Below the pieces are notes generated by a model. The model saw only the letters and a list, made by a program, of their open reading frames with translations, was not told the origin of the DNA and searched no databases. From positions 372,001-436,000 of the forward strand of contig NZ_AP024463.1 in assembly GCF_019973735.1 (NCBI RefSeq): a stretch of 64,000 bases of DNA. The letters run 5' to 3'. The DNA comes from Arachnia rubra (GTDB lineage Bacteria; Actinomycetota; Actinomycetes; Propionibacteriales; Propionibacteriaceae). Made by a program: the position numbers and the translations under genes. Positions 8,734 through 17,640 of the stretch are shown one piece after another (within the stretch, counting starts at the first letter, position 1; each line of letters begins with the position of its first letter).

Positions 8734-9837
8734 CCATCCGCATGGACCAGCTCGTGACGCAGGTGCTCGACCCCGGCTGGCTGAGTGAGCAGGTAGGCCG
8801 CCCCGTCCGGGCCGCGAGGCTCAGGGCCAAACCCCAGACCTCGCTGGTCGTCGGCCTCGACGGCCCGGACGGGCAGCCGTCGGGCTGGGTGCGTTTCCTG
8901 TGGCCCATTAGCCACGACAAGGCCGCCCGCACCCTGCGGGAGGCCGGTGAGGTCGGCCTGGTCACCACGGAGCGGGAGCTGGGGGAGCTGCTGGTGCAGT
9001 CCGGGCCGCTGGCCGCCGACCCGAAACTGGTGAGGCGGCTCGACGACGCCGCCGTCTCGGGGCTGCTGGGCCAGTGGGAAGCGTCGCAGGTGCTGCGCTA
9101 CAACCCGCTGCGCCGCCTGGTGATACGCGACGGGATGCGCGTGGTGCGGGTCGCGGCTGAGGACGGCCATGGCATCGGCCTCGACCGCTTCATCGAGGGG
9201 GTCGTTGATGCCCCCGCCCGTCTCGATGACGGGACCCAGGCGGGCATCAGCGTCCAGGCCTTCACCGGGGGCGCCAACCTGGAGGAGCTGCCCGGGCCCG
9301 ACCAGCAGCGGCTGAGCCACGCCGCCGGGGCCCAGCTGGCGCGGCTCCATGCCGCGCCCGTCCCCGCCGACTTGGCTCAGTCCCTGGACCCCTGCACTGA
9401 CCCGGCGCAGCAGGGACTTGCCCACGCCGCGTTGCTCGACGAACTGGCCCCGGAGCTGGCGCAACGGATGCGACGGGTGGTCGCGTTGCTGCCGGCGCCC
9501 GCGCCGGCGGTTCCGGTGCTGTCCCACGGCGACCTCTCACCCGACCAGGTGCTCACCACCCGCGACGGCGGCCAGGTGTGGCTGACCGATTTCGACCGCG
9601 CCTGCCTGGCGCCCCGTGCCGTCGACCTCGGCTCTTTCCTGTCGGTCCTGGACGCCGGCACGCTCCTCGACGGCTACCGCGATGGCGGCGGCCAGCTTCC
9701 CCCCCCGCGACCAGCTGCGCTGGGCCACCGCAGCGTCGCTGGTCCTGCGGGCCGCCGACCCGCTGCGACGGGCCTCCCGCGACTGGAAGGCCGGTATCGC
9801 GGCAAACCTGAACCAGATTCTGGAGGTTGTGAGATGA
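8730..9837 (+). CDS. Phosphotransferase-fold kinase 1, frame broken at a C8 tract
   Basis: An aminoglycoside-phosphotransferase/kinase-fold protein of about 368 residues if one C is dropped from the tract at 9699-9706. The catalytic loop LSHGDLSPDQVL (about 265-276) and metal-binding DFDRA lie before the break, so only the C-terminal helices are affected. With C7 the protein ends DWKAGIAANLNQILEVVR at 9837, overlapping the next ATG by 4 bases. With the C8 given here the frame misses that stop and runs into the second kinase, making a 706-residue fusion (8730-10850). The phosphate acceptor is unknown; operon context suggests a sugar or lipid carrier. Confidence 0.75.
9699..9706 (+). repeat. 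Poly-C tract (C8) that fuses two kinase genes
   Basis: Eight C's. C7 gives two separate, ATGA-coupled genes; C8 joins them into one open frame. It is the second frame-breaking C tract in the same operon (the other is at 4087). Confidence 0.85.
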
Positions 9838-10850
9838 AAGCTTTGTCAACGGTTCGTGCTCTCGTCGGTGTGCGGCGTGCCTGGCCCCGGGGCGACGGCT
9901 CGATCACTTTCGAGCTGATCGCCCCGGGAGGCAAGCTGCGCGCCGGATCGGTCTCCCCCGAGGGGGAGCTGTGGATCACCGGCTACGCTTCCGACCCGGA
10001 GATCCCGGAGCTCTCCCCGGGTCTTGAGGGCAGGCTCGTGGTGCACCGGCTCCACCGCCGGGCGGTGGTGCTGACCCCGCACAGCGCCATCAAGTTCACC
10101 CGTGAGGGCCGCGCCAGCGCCGTCGCGGTGCAGTCCTCGCAGGTTGCGGAGCTGTGCGAGGGGACGGGCATCGCCGCGGCGAAGGTCCTCGACCACTCGC
10201 CGTCGCGGGTGAGCATGGAGCTCCTGCCGGGCAGCACCCTCCACGACCTCGCCGGCCAGGCGATGCCAGGCTGGCGGCGGTTCGCCGACGTGTGGCCCAG
10301 CCTGATCACCCGGTTCGTCGGGCTGCCCGAGCACACCGGCGCCGACGAGGCGAACGTGCTCTGGCAGTGGTTCCAGCACATCGAGGGGCACCGGGCGCTT
10401 CCGCAGCTGGACCGGCTCGGCAACGCGACCGCGCAGGCCTGCCAGCAGCTCGCATCGGGCGACAACGGCTCCCGGGTGCTCGTGCACCGGGACCTCCACG
10501 ACAAGCAGCTCATGTGGGACGGGACCACCCTCGGCCTGCTGGACCTCGATACCGCCACCCGCGGCGAGGCCGCCCTCGACCTGGGGAACCTGTGGGCGCA
10601 CATCGAGCTGCGCCACGTGCAGGGACGCCTCACCCGGCAGGACCGCGACCGCATCCTCGACCTGCTGGGCGAGGTCGTCGCGGCCGCTCCCACCACGCTC
10701 CGGCGCGTCGTCACCCACCACCGGGCCGCCCGGCTGCGGCTCGCCTACGTCTACGCCTTCCGGCCGCAGTCGGCCAGCTGGCTGCCCCACTGGGTGGAGG
10801 AGACCCTCAGGTCCTCCAGCCCCGTCAACTTCGATAGGAGAAGCGCATGA
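9834..10850 (+). CDS. Phosphotransferase-fold kinase 2
   Basis: A 338-residue kinase-fold protein starting MKALSTVRALVGVRRAW at ATG 9834. The catalytic loop VLVHRDLHDKQLMW and the metal-binding LLDLDTATRGEAALDLGN motif are those of the APH/choline-kinase superfamily. It is related in fold to the preceding gene, suggesting an old tandem duplication, although similarity is low. Its stop overlaps the dehydrogenase start by 4 bases. In the frame as read it is the C-terminal half of a fusion beginning at 8730. Substrate unknown. Confidence 0.8.
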   Translation: MKALSTVRALVGVRRAWPRGDGSITFELIAPGGKLRAGSVSPEGELWITGYASDPEIPELSPGLEGRLVVHRLHRRAVVLTPHSAIKFTREGRASAVAVQSSQVAELCEGTGIAAAKVLDHSPSRVSMELLPGSTLHDLAGQAMPGWRRFADVWPSLITRFVGLPEHTGADEANVLWQWFQHIEGHRALPQLDRLGNATAQACQQLASGDNGSRVLVHRDLHDKQLMWDGTTLGLLDLDTATRGEAALDLGNLWAHIELRHVQGRLTRQDRDRILDLLGEVVAAAPTTLRRVVTHHRAARLRLAYVYAFRPQSASWLPHWVEETLRSSSPVNFDRRSA

Positions 10851-12157
10851 GGATCTCGGTTGTTGGCTGCGGATACCTGGGCGCCGTGCACGCTGCCTGC
10901 ATGGCGGAGCTCGGGCATGAGGTGACCGGAATCGATGTCGACGAGGCGAAGATCGAGGCGCTGTCCGCCGGCCGGGCGCCGTTCTACGAGCCTGGCTTCG
11001 ACGAGCTGCTGACCCGGGCCCTGGGCACCGGCCGGCTGCGGTTCACCACCGATCCCGGCTGCGCTGGGCTGGCGGAGGCGGAGCTGCACTTCATCGCCGT
11101 CGGCACCCCGCAGTCCGAGACCGGCGCGGCCGACCTCAGCTACGTCGACGCCGCCGTCCAGACCCTCCTGGCGGGGGCGTCCCCAGGGTCTGTGGTGGCG
11201 GGCAAGTCCACCGTCCCGGTCGGCACCGCCGCGCGTCTCGCGGAACGCCTCGCCGAGAGGGACCTGGCCCTGGTGTGGAACCCCGAGTTCCTGCGCGAGG
11301 GGTTCGCCGTCGAGGACACCCTGCACCCCGACCGCATCGTCTACGGCCTGCCCGCTGATCCCGGGCCAGCGCAGCTGGCGCGCGCCCGGCTCGACGAGGC
11401 ATACGCTCGACTTCTTTCCGACGGCATCCCGCAGATCGTCACCGACTATGCGACGGCGGAGCTGGTGAAGGTGGCCGCCAACTCGTTCCTGGCCACCAAG
11501 ATCAGCTTCATCAACGCCATGGCCGAGCTGTGCGAGGCCACCGGCGGCGACGTCACCGCCCTGGCCAGCGCCCTCGGGCATGACGATCGTATTGGACGGC
11601 GGTTCCTGGGGGCCGGGGTTGGGTTCGGCGGCGGTTGCCTGCCCAAGGACATCCGCGCCTTCCTGGCCCGCGCCAAGGAGCTCGGTGTCCACGACGCTGT
11701 CGCTTTCCTGCGGGAGGTCGACGCCATCAACCAGCGTCGCCGCGACCGGGTGGTCGACCTGGCGCTGCGCAGCCTCGGCGACCGGATGCCCGGGGCGCGG
11801 GTCGTCGTGCTGGGGGCGGCGTTCAAACCCAACAGCGACGACATCCGCGACTCGCCCGCCCTCGACATCGCCCACCGGCTGCACCAGCTTGGCGCCCAGG
11901 TGAGCGTCACCGACCCGAAGGCCCTCGGCGCCGTGGCCCGCCGCCACCCGGACCTAGCCACCGAACCAGACCTGCACCGGGCGCTCCGGGACGCGGACCT
12001 GGTGCTGCTGCTCACCGAGTGGGCCGAGTACGCCGGCATTGACCCGTCAGCCGCCGCGGGACTGGTCCGCCGGCCCGCCATCATCGACGGCCGCAACGCC
12101 CTCGACCCGGCCCGGTGGCGGGCAGCGGGCTGGACCTACCAAGGCCTGGGGCGCTGA
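10847..12157 (+). CDS. UDP-glucose/GDP-mannose-type sugar 6-dehydrogenase
   Basis: A 436-residue NAD-dependent nucleotide-sugar dehydrogenase. Rossmann motif VVGCGYLGAVHAA at the N-terminus; VGTPQ and NPEFLREG of the family; catalytic Cys264 in GVGFGGGCLPKD; C-terminal UDP-binding part LGAAFKPNSDDIRDSP. The family oxidises the C6 alcohol of UDP-glucose (or a related nucleotide sugar) to the uronic acid in two NAD+ steps. Most likely it supplies UDP-glucuronate to the operon glycosyltransferases, so the polymer is probably acidic. AGGAGA precedes the ATG, which overlaps the upstream stop. Confidence 0.92.
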   Translation: MRISVVGCGYLGAVHAACMAELGHEVTGIDVDEAKIEALSAGRAPFYEPGFDELLTRALGTGRLRFTTDPGCAGLAEAELHFIAVGTPQSETGAADLSYVDAAVQTLLAGASPGSVVAGKSTVPVGTAARLAERLAERDLALVWNPEFLREGFAVEDTLHPDRIVYGLPADPGPAQLARARLDEAYARLLSDGIPQIVTDYATAELVKVAANSFLATKISFINAMAELCEATGGDVTALASALGHDDRIGRRFLGAGVGFGGGCLPKDIRAFLARAKELGVHDAVAFLREVDAINQRRRDRVVDLALRSLGDRMPGARVVVLGAAFKPNSDDIRDSPALDIAHRLHQLGAQVSVTDPKALGAVARRHPDLATEPDLHRALRDADLVLLLTEWAEYAGIDPSAAAGLVRRPAIIDGRNALDPARWRAAGWTYQGLGR

Positions 12158-12218
12158 TGGGCCGCCTGGGGGTGCGCAGCTCCCCAGATTGTCATCCGTA
12201 TGCAGGCAGAATGGTCGC

Positions 12219-13703
12219 GTGAAGAGGTTCCTGCGCCGCGGCTCCTCGACGATCCGCGCCCGGATCATGCTGGCGCTCGTGCTGGTCGCCGGCACAGCGC
12301 TGGCTGTCTCGGGCGTGATCGTCGCCGTCCTCCAGGAGCGTCACATTCAGGACCTGGCCACGGAGCGCCTGGAGAAGGCCCGCAACGAGCTTGAGGCACT
12401 CGCCACGGACGGGGTGAACCCCGAGACGAAGGAGCCGTTCGACTCGGTCTCCGACGTGCTGTACACCTACCTGGTGCGGCGCAGTGTCGTCGGCCCCGGC
12501 ACGGGGGAGGTCGGCTACGTTGAGGGCAGGCTCACGTGGACGTCACCGGACAAGGTGAAGTTGCGGCCCGAGCAGGATCCCGAACTCCTCGACGCCATCC
12601 AGCCGGACCTGGCGGGGCAGGGGAGCGTGATCAGGCCGGTGAGGACCTCGCAGGGCAGCTACAAGGTCCTGGTCGCCGTCGTGATGCTCGGCGACCAGCG
12701 CGGTGCGCTGGTGCGGGTGATCGACCTTGGGCAGACCGGGGGCGAGCTGCGCCGGACCATGGTGTTCTACGCGGGGGCTGCGGTGCTGACGGTGATGATG
12801 CTGATCGCCCCTGCCTGGCTGGCTGTCGGCATGCTGCTGCGGCCGATCGGGGAGCTCAGGCTCGCCACCGACCAGATCCACGAGCACGACCTCACCACCC
12901 GGGTCCCAGTGCGTGGCCGGGACGACCTGACGGCGCTGGCGAAGGCGGTGAACCGGATGCTGGACCGGGTGCAGGGCGCGGTCGAGGGGCAGCGACGGCT
13001 CCTCGACGACGTCGGGCACGAGCTGCGCACCCCCATCACGGTGGTGCGCGGGCACCTGGAGCTGATCGACTCCGAGGATCCCGACGATGTCCTCCAGACC
13101 CGCGACCTCGCCATCGAGGAGCTGGACCGCATGGGGATCCTCATCAACGACCTGCTGACGCTGGCGAAGGCAGGGCAGAGCGACTTCCTGTCCCTCGAGG
13201 ACAGCGACATCTCCGAGCTGACCGACCAGGTGCTGGAGAAATCACGGGCGCTGGGGGAACGGGACTGGCAGCTAGAGCACGTCGCCATGGTGCACGCGGT
13301 GCTGGACCCGATGCGGATCACGCAGGCCTGGCTCCAGCTCGCCGCCAACGCAGTCAAGTACTCGGACATCGGGACCCGGGTCGGCATCGGGTCGCGGTTC
13401 GACGGCACGTCGGTGCTGCTGTGGGTGCGCGACCAGGGGATCGGCATGACCCGTGAGGAGATGGCGACGGTGCGGCAGCGATTCGCGCGGACGGCTGCCG
13501 CCGCGCAGCGAGCCCCAGGATCGGGACTGGGCCTCAACATCGTCGAGAGCATCGTGGAGGCCCACGGCGGCCACCTGGAGATTGAGTCCGCGCCCCAGAG
13601 CGGGTCCGTGTTCACGCTGCGGATCCCGGTGAACCCCGCGAGTCCCTTTCCCTCGCCCATCGGGCCGCTCCCGGCATCCACCCCTGAAAGAGGAAGGCAG
13701 TAG
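12219..13703 (+). CDS. Membrane sensor histidine kinase
   Basis: 494 residues from GTG 12219; starts further upstream would overlap the dehydrogenase. Two membrane segments (about 15-37 and 182-208) bracket an extracellular sensing domain of about 145 residues. Then follow a HAMP linker, the H-box DDVGHELRTPITVVRGH with the phospho-accepting His, and an ATPase domain with N-box QLAANAVKYS, G1 DQGIGM and G2 GSGLGLNIV. All motifs are intact. The partner response regulator starts 2 bases after the stop. Being last in the operon suggests that the pair senses envelope state and regulates polysaccharide genes; the signal is unknown. Confidence 0.92.
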   Translation: MKRFLRRGSSTIRARIMLALVLVAGTALAVSGVIVAVLQERHIQDLATERLEKARNELEALATDGVNPETKEPFDSVSDVLYTYLVRRSVVGPGTGEVGYVEGRLTWTSPDKVKLRPEQDPELLDAIQPDLAGQGSVIRPVRTSQGSYKVLVAVVMLGDQRGALVRVIDLGQTGGELRRTMVFYAGAAVLTVMMLIAPAWLAVGMLLRPIGELRLATDQIHEHDLTTRVPVRGRDDLTALAKAVNRMLDRVQGAVEGQRRLLDDVGHELRTPITVVRGHLELIDSEDPDDVLQTRDLAIEELDRMGILINDLLTLAKAGQSDFLSLEDSDISELTDQVLEKSRALGERDWQLEHVAMVHAVLDPMRITQAWLQLAANAVKYSDIGTRVGIGSRFDGTSVLLWVRDQGIGMTREEMATVRQRFARTAAAAQRAPGSGLGLNIVESIVEAHGGHLEIESAPQSGSVFTLRIPVNPASPFPSPIGPLPASTPERGRQ

Positions 13704-13705
13704 CC

Positions 13706-14380
13706 ATGACCAGCATCCTGATCATTGAGGACGAACCGCGGATCGCTGGTTTCATCGCGAAAGGCCTCAAGTCAGCGGGGTTCACCTCGGAGACCACCGC
13801 GTCCGGTGAGATGGGTGCCACGCTGGCCGTGCACGGCGACTTCTCCCTCATCGTGCTCGACATCGGCCTGCCCGACATCGACGGTTTCGAGGTGCTGGAG
13901 CGGATCCGGGGCCAGGGTGTGGCGACTCCGGTCATCATGCTGACCGCCCGGTCCTCGGTGACCGACCGGGTGGCCGGGCTGGAGAGCGGCGCCGACGACT
14001 ACATGCCCAAACCCTTCTCCTTCGAGGAGCTGCTGGCCCGGATCCGGCTGCGGCTGCGGGCCGAACCGGCCGAGCCCGCCGCCGGACGGTCGTCAGCGAC
14101 GCACCTGGAACATCGCGGACTGGTGCTGGACTACCGCACCCGCAGGGTCCAGGTGGACGGCCAGTGGATTGACCTATCGGCCCGTGAGTTCACCCTGGCC
14201 GAGGTGTTCCTGCGCAACCCGGGGCAGGTGCTCAGCCGTGAGCAGCTGCTCAGCAACGTGTGGGGCTTCTACTTCGACCCCGGCTCCAACGTCGTGGACG
14301 TCTACGTTTCCTACCTGCGCAACAAACTGGGCAAGGAGCGCTTCGAGACAGTCCGCGGCATGGGCTACCGCCTGGTGTGA
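13706..14380 (+). CDS. OmpR-family response regulator
   Basis: A 224-residue two-domain regulator. The receiver has the acidic pair E8/D9, phospho-acceptor D52 in LIVLDIGLPD, the switch Thr in MLTARS and Lys in YMPKPFSFEE. A winged-helix DNA-binding domain follows (SAREFTLAEVFLRNPGQVLS to the C-terminal GMGYRLV). GAGGAAGG lies upstream, inside the end of the kinase gene. It should be phosphorylated by the adjacent kinase and bind promoter DNA, plausibly that of this operon. Confidence 0.93.
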   Translation: MTSILIIEDEPRIAGFIAKGLKSAGFTSETTASGEMGATLAVHGDFSLIVLDIGLPDIDGFEVLERIRGQGVATPVIMLTARSSVTDRVAGLESGADDYMPKPFSFEELLARIRLRLRAEPAEPAAGRSSATHLEHRGLVLDYRTRRVQVDGQWIDLSAREFTLAEVFLRNPGQVLSREQLLSNVWGFYFDPGSNVVDVYVSYLRNKLGKERFETVRGMGYRLV

Positions 14381-14414
14381 TGCCCGGCTGCCTCACACGG
14401 CCGGCGCGACGCCC

Positions 14415-14461
14415 GTTTGCTGGCCTTATTCACGTTTGCCTGTGCTGTGAGGCCAGCAAAC
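14415..14461 (+). repeat. Dispersed palindromic repeat, copy 1
   Basis: GTTTGCTGGCCT (14415-14426) and AGGCCAGCAAAC (14450-14461) form a perfect 12-bp stem with a 23-base loop. An almost identical unit, with the same stem and loop length and nearly the same loop, lies at 58382-58428. Several further partial GGCCAGC units follow up to about 14510. It sits just after the response regulator and may also terminate transcription. It looks like a REP-type chromosomal repeat. Confidence 0.75.
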
Positions 14462-14556
14462 GCGAACAAGACCAGCAAAAACTCAGTAAGGCCAGCGAAC
14501 CGGCCTTGCCAGTGAAAGGGAAGGATCAGAAAAGGAGGGACCAAAGGGGCTGGGGA

Positions 14557-15024
14557 TCAGTCGTCGTCATCATCGTCGCTGTCGTTGTCCCGGTCCGACG
14601 ACCTGCCGGAGCTCTTCTTGTCGTCATCGTCGTCGTCGTCACCGACCTTCACGGGCGGGGCTGGTTTCACCGCTGTGGCGCTGGTGCGGCTGGAGGACCT
14701 GGGAGTGCTGGCCGAGCCTCCATTGTCCGAGGATCCCCCGTTATTCCCGTTGCCCGACGTCGCTTCCTGGCCTGGCGTCGCTCCGGTCGTCGGGCCGCTG
14801 GTAGGCGTGGCGGGGTCCGTGGAGGTGGAATCCGTGGGCTCGGGGCTGGCGGTGGGAGTCTGGCTGGGAGCTGGCGGCTTGCTCTGCGGCATCGTGATCG
14901 CAGGCAGGTTCGACTCGGACTCTGCCGGGTGGGCGAGCTGGTACAGCAGCCCTGCTGTTAACACTCCGGCGGCACCGATGCCCGCCAGCATCGCGGCCAG
15001 GCGGGTGCGTTCTGACTTCATCAT
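14557..15024 (-). CDS. Exported or membrane-anchored acidic low-complexity protein
   Basis: 155 residues. A basic start (MMKSERTRLAAML) leads to a hydrophobic segment (about 11-30), so the rest is outside the membrane. The remainder is Pro/Ser/Thr-rich, then ends in aspartate runs separated by Lys/Ser/Arg, with the very C-terminus a run of Asp. Such tails may bind divalent cations or basic wall components, but no function is known. GGAAGGAGAAGC precedes the ATG. It is convergent with the two-component system. The Asp codons make a GAC/GAT trinucleotide repeat in the DNA, which could vary in length. Confidence 0.7.
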   Translation of the reverse strand: MMKSERTRLAAMLAGIGAAGVLTAGLLYQLAHPAESESNLPAITMPQSKPPAPSQTPTASPEPTDSTSTDPATPTSGPTTGATPGQEATSGNGNNGGSSDNGGSASTPRSSSRTSATAVKPAPPVKVGDDDDDDDKKSSGRSSDRDNDSDDDDDD

Positions 15025-15479
15025 GCTTCTCCTTCCACCTCCTTACAGTGAAGCCTACGAGGATGAGGAATCCCGCAGACTTCCATGAGGAAGTTCTCAT
15101 GAAGGGGACGGTGCATGCCGGCGACGCCTTCCCTGCCCCCGCGCGCTGAGGCGTGCGGGGATCGGCGCCTAGGCGCGTTCTCCTGGGTCCTGGTAGGCGG
15201 GCTCAGCGCACGAAGAACCGGCGGATCAAATAATTGTCATTACAAACAGTGAGGCTCTGATGGGCCTGGGGTAAGTCCTCGCCCGGTGGCTGCGCGGAGG
15301 CGCGTAGGCTGGCGCTTCTTGCCTCTGGGGGCTATTGTAAGTACAAAGCTCCTGGCGGTTCCGGCCGCCGGGCCAGCGGACTGGACGGACCCGAACGCGG
15401 TGCAGTCGGCACTGCTGCCGGTAGGGGTGACGTCGGCCGCCGGATCAGCCGAAACGTCCCAGAGACCAGGGAGAGGTAC
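15025..15479. other. Divergent intergenic region upstream of the MMSDH gene
   Basis: 455 bases between two divergent genes. An AT-rich island at about 15226-15250 contains TAATTGTCATTA, an interrupted palindrome (TAAT...ATTA) that may be a promoter or operator. The remainder, about 15330-15475, could form hairpins in a long leader, but I recognise no riboswitch class in it. No coding signal on either strand. Confidence 0.4.
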
Positions 15480-16976
15480 ATGACCACAATCACCCACTGG
15501 ATAGACGGCGCGCCCTACGAGGGGCAGCCTTCCCACACCGTCCCCGTCGAGAACCCAGCCACCGGCAAGGCCGTCGGCGAAGTCCTGTCCGCCAGCCAGG
15601 CTGACCTCGACCACGCCGTCGCCGTCGCCGCCGAAGCGCAGAAGAAGTGGGCGAAGGTCTCCCTCGCCAAGCGCACCGCCATCATGTTCAAGATGCGTGA
15701 ACTGGTGCTCGCCCACCAGGACGAGCTGGCCAAGGCCATCGTCGAGGAGCACGGCAAGGACTACTCCGACGCCATCGGCGAGATCCAGCGCGGCCGCGAG
15801 ACCCTCGACTTCGCCTGCGGCATCAACGTGGCGCTCAAGGGCGAGTACTCCTTCGACATCTCTTCCGGTGTGGACATCCACACCATCCGCCAGCCCGTCG
15901 GCGTGGTCGCGGGCATCTGCCCCTTCAACTTTCCGGTCATGGTGCCGATGTGGATGCACCCCGTCGCCATCGCCACCGGCAACTCGTTCATCCTGAAGCC
16001 CGCCTCCGCGACCCCCACCGCGTCGCTGATCATCGCCCGCCTCTACCAGGAAGCCGGGCTGCCCGACGGCGTGTTCAACGTGCTGGCTGGTGACCGCAAC
16101 CTGGTCTCCAATATCCTGACCCACCCGGGCATCGACGCGATCTCCTTCGTCGGCTCCACCCCGGTGGCGCACGTCATCCAGGACACCGGCGTCGCCCACG
16201 GCAAGCGCGTCCAGGCTCTCGGCGGCGCAAACAACCACGCCATCGTCCTGCCCGACGCGGACCTGGAGTTCGCTGCCCAGCACATCGCCGCGGCGGCCTT
16301 CGGTGCGGCCGGTGAGCGCTGCATGGCGCTGCCCGTCGTCGTCGCGGTCGGTGGCGTCGGGGAAAAGCTGGCCGAGCTCGTCGCCGCCAATGGCGCGAAG
16401 ATCAAGGTCGGCTACGGGCTCGACGAGGGCGTCCAGATGGGTCCCGTCATCACCGCCAAGGACCGCGACCGCATCGTCGGGCTCATCGATGACGCCGAGA
16501 AGCGCGGCGCGAAGGTGGTCCTCGACGGCCGCGGACTGAAGATCGACGGCTACGAGGACGGCTTCTGGGTCGGTCCCACGGTCATCACCAAGGTCCCGCT
16601 CGATGCCCCCGTCTACCAGGAGGAGGTCTTCGGGCCGGTGCTGTGCATCGTCGAGGCCGCCAACTACGCGGAGGCCATCGAGCTGGTCAACTCCAGTGAG
16701 TTCGGCAACGGCGCGGCCATCTTCACCAATGACGGCGGCTACGCGCGGCGCTTCCAGCTGGACGTCGAGGCCGGCATGGTGGGCATCAACGTGCCCATCC
16801 CCACCCCGGTGGCCTACTACTCGTTCGGCGGCTGGAAGGAGTCGCTGCTGGGCGACACCCACATCCACGGCCCCGAGGGCGTGAACTTCTACACCCGCGC
16901 GAAGGCCATCACGGTCCGCTGGCCCTCTGAGTCCGGCGCTTATGCTGCGACGATGAGCTTCCAGCGCGAGGAGTGA
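15480..16976 (+). CDS. mmsA: Methylmalonate-semialdehyde dehydrogenase (CoA-acylating)
   Basis: A 498-residue aldehyde dehydrogenase. Catalytic Cys at about 281 in GAAGERCMALPVVV, NAD-site GSTPVAH, cofactor/substrate region PFNFPVMVPMWM and C-terminal SFGGWKESLLGDTHIHGPEG match the MMSDH/IolA subgroup, which oxidatively decarboxylates malonate or methylmalonate semialdehyde to acetyl- or propionyl-CoA. The GERCMA context and length of about 500 are typical. It acts in valine, beta-alanine or myo-inositol breakdown; an inositol-type cluster lies 37 kb away, so a role in that pathway is possible. GGGAGAGGTAC precedes the ATG. It is monocistronic, with a terminator at 17036. Confidence 0.9.
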   Translation: MTTITHWIDGAPYEGQPSHTVPVENPATGKAVGEVLSASQADLDHAVAVAAEAQKKWAKVSLAKRTAIMFKMRELVLAHQDELAKAIVEEHGKDYSDAIGEIQRGRETLDFACGINVALKGEYSFDISSGVDIHTIRQPVGVVAGICPFNFPVMVPMWMHPVAIATGNSFILKPASATPTASLIIARLYQEAGLPDGVFNVLAGDRNLVSNILTHPGIDAISFVGSTPVAHVIQDTGVAHGKRVQALGGANNHAIVLPDADLEFAAQHIAAAAFGAAGERCMALPVVVAVGGVGEKLAELVAANGAKIKVGYGLDEGVQMGPVITAKDRDRIVGLIDDAEKRGAKVVLDGRGLKIDGYEDGFWVGPTVITKVPLDAPVYQEEVFGPVLCIVEAANYAEAIELVNSSEFGNGAAIFTNDGGYARRFQLDVEAGMVGINVPIPTPVAYYSFGGWKESLLGDTHIHGPEGVNFYTRAKAITVRWPSESGAYAATMSFQREE

Positions 16977-17035
16977 GCGCAGCCCCATGGGGAGAACAAC
17001 CCATGGGGAGGACAACCCATTACAAAAAACATAAA

Positions 17036-17069
17036 AAGGCCCCGGTGAACTTGAGGTCGCCGGGGCCTT
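17036..17069 (+). terminator. Rho-independent-type terminator after mmsA
   Basis: AAGGCCCCGG (17036-17045) and CCGGGGCCTT (17060-17069) form a perfect 10-bp GC-rich stem with a 14-base loop, with an A-run before and a T-containing tail after it. It lies 60 bases past the mmsA stop. Confidence 0.75.
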
Positions 17070-17200
17070 GTGGTTGCATGGCTAAAAAGCAGACAACCAC
17101 ATAGTGTCAGTTGGCCCATTGGCTCTAAAGAGCTGTGCCGCAAGATCGCATGATAATGACCGTTCTGGCCAGCCTTACGGAATATTCCTGGGCCGTGAAT

Positions 17201-17218
17201 CGTCATTGATAAATGACG
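17201..17218. promoter_or_regulatory. Hairpin/palindrome upstream of the first T7SS-associated gene
   Basis: CGTCATT (17201-17207), loop GATA and AATGACG (17212-17218) form a perfect 7-bp inverted repeat 52 bases before the start at 17270. It could be an operator or a 5' leader hairpin. The surrounding 150 bases hold no gene. Confidence 0.35.
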
Positions 17219-17269
17219 CAACTGGCAGGAAAGTAAGAAATCGAGATCAATCGAGGGAAGGAAGCCTTT

Positions 17270-17638
17270 ATGAGTGATGTGAAGATCGAAGTAGGCGACC
17301 TGGAAACCCTGTCATCAGAGACAGCAGCAACAGCCTCTAAGATCGGTGAGAAAAATGTGTTAGACGCCTTGGCGGAAGCTCCCGCGGCGATGCCAGGATC
17401 GGCTTCAGCAGAGCACGGCATCAAAGACACCAGCGAGGCTGTCGATAAGAGGCGCAATACTCTCAAAGATAAATATCAAGACTTCAGTGACGACGTGATG
17501 AAGGCGTCAAATTCTTACGGGAGAACCGAGGCTGAGGTCGAGGCATCTTTACGTTCTGCTGGTATTCCAGGCAATTCAAATGGTATGCATAATAACATCT
17601 GCTATCAGGAGATCTCCAATAGGATGGAAGGGAAGTAA
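17270..17638 (+). CDS. Small helical protein, probable T7SS partner of the next gene
   Basis: 122 residues, predicted mostly helical, no signal peptide, with Ala/Glu/Asp-rich repeats and a pattern (ETLSSETAATASKI, then SEAVDKRRNTLKDKYQDFSDDVMKASNSYGRTE) resembling ESX-associated small proteins that pair with larger substrates. An AGGGAAGGAAG run lies upstream of the ATG. The following WXG-like/hydrolase gene begins 2 bases after the stop, so the two are co-translated. I propose it is the helical-hairpin partner that helps secrete the downstream protein. No firm family assignment. Confidence 0.65.
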   Translation: MSDVKIEVGDLETLSSETAATASKIGEKNVLDALAEAPAAMPGSASAEHGIKDTSEAVDKRRNTLKDKYQDFSDDVMKASNSYGRTEAEVEASLRSAGIPGNSNGMHNNICYQEISNRMEGK

Positions 17639-17640
17639 TA

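Noticed and set aside
8151..10850. One 899-codon open frame
   Set aside because: The first 579 bases are a shadow of the ABC exporter in another frame. Only 8730 onward is protein-like, and the join at 9699-9706 is explained by one extra C.
15340..15479. Possible cobalamin or other riboswitch before mmsA
   Set aside because: Some short matches to a B12-box were considered, but the conserved core order is missing and MMSDH is not a usual target.
15240..17015. 591-codon minus-strand frame opposite the MMSDH gene
   Set aside because: Gly/Asp/Val-rich composition typical of the antisense of a GC-rich gene; the plus-strand MMSDH has full catalytic motifs.
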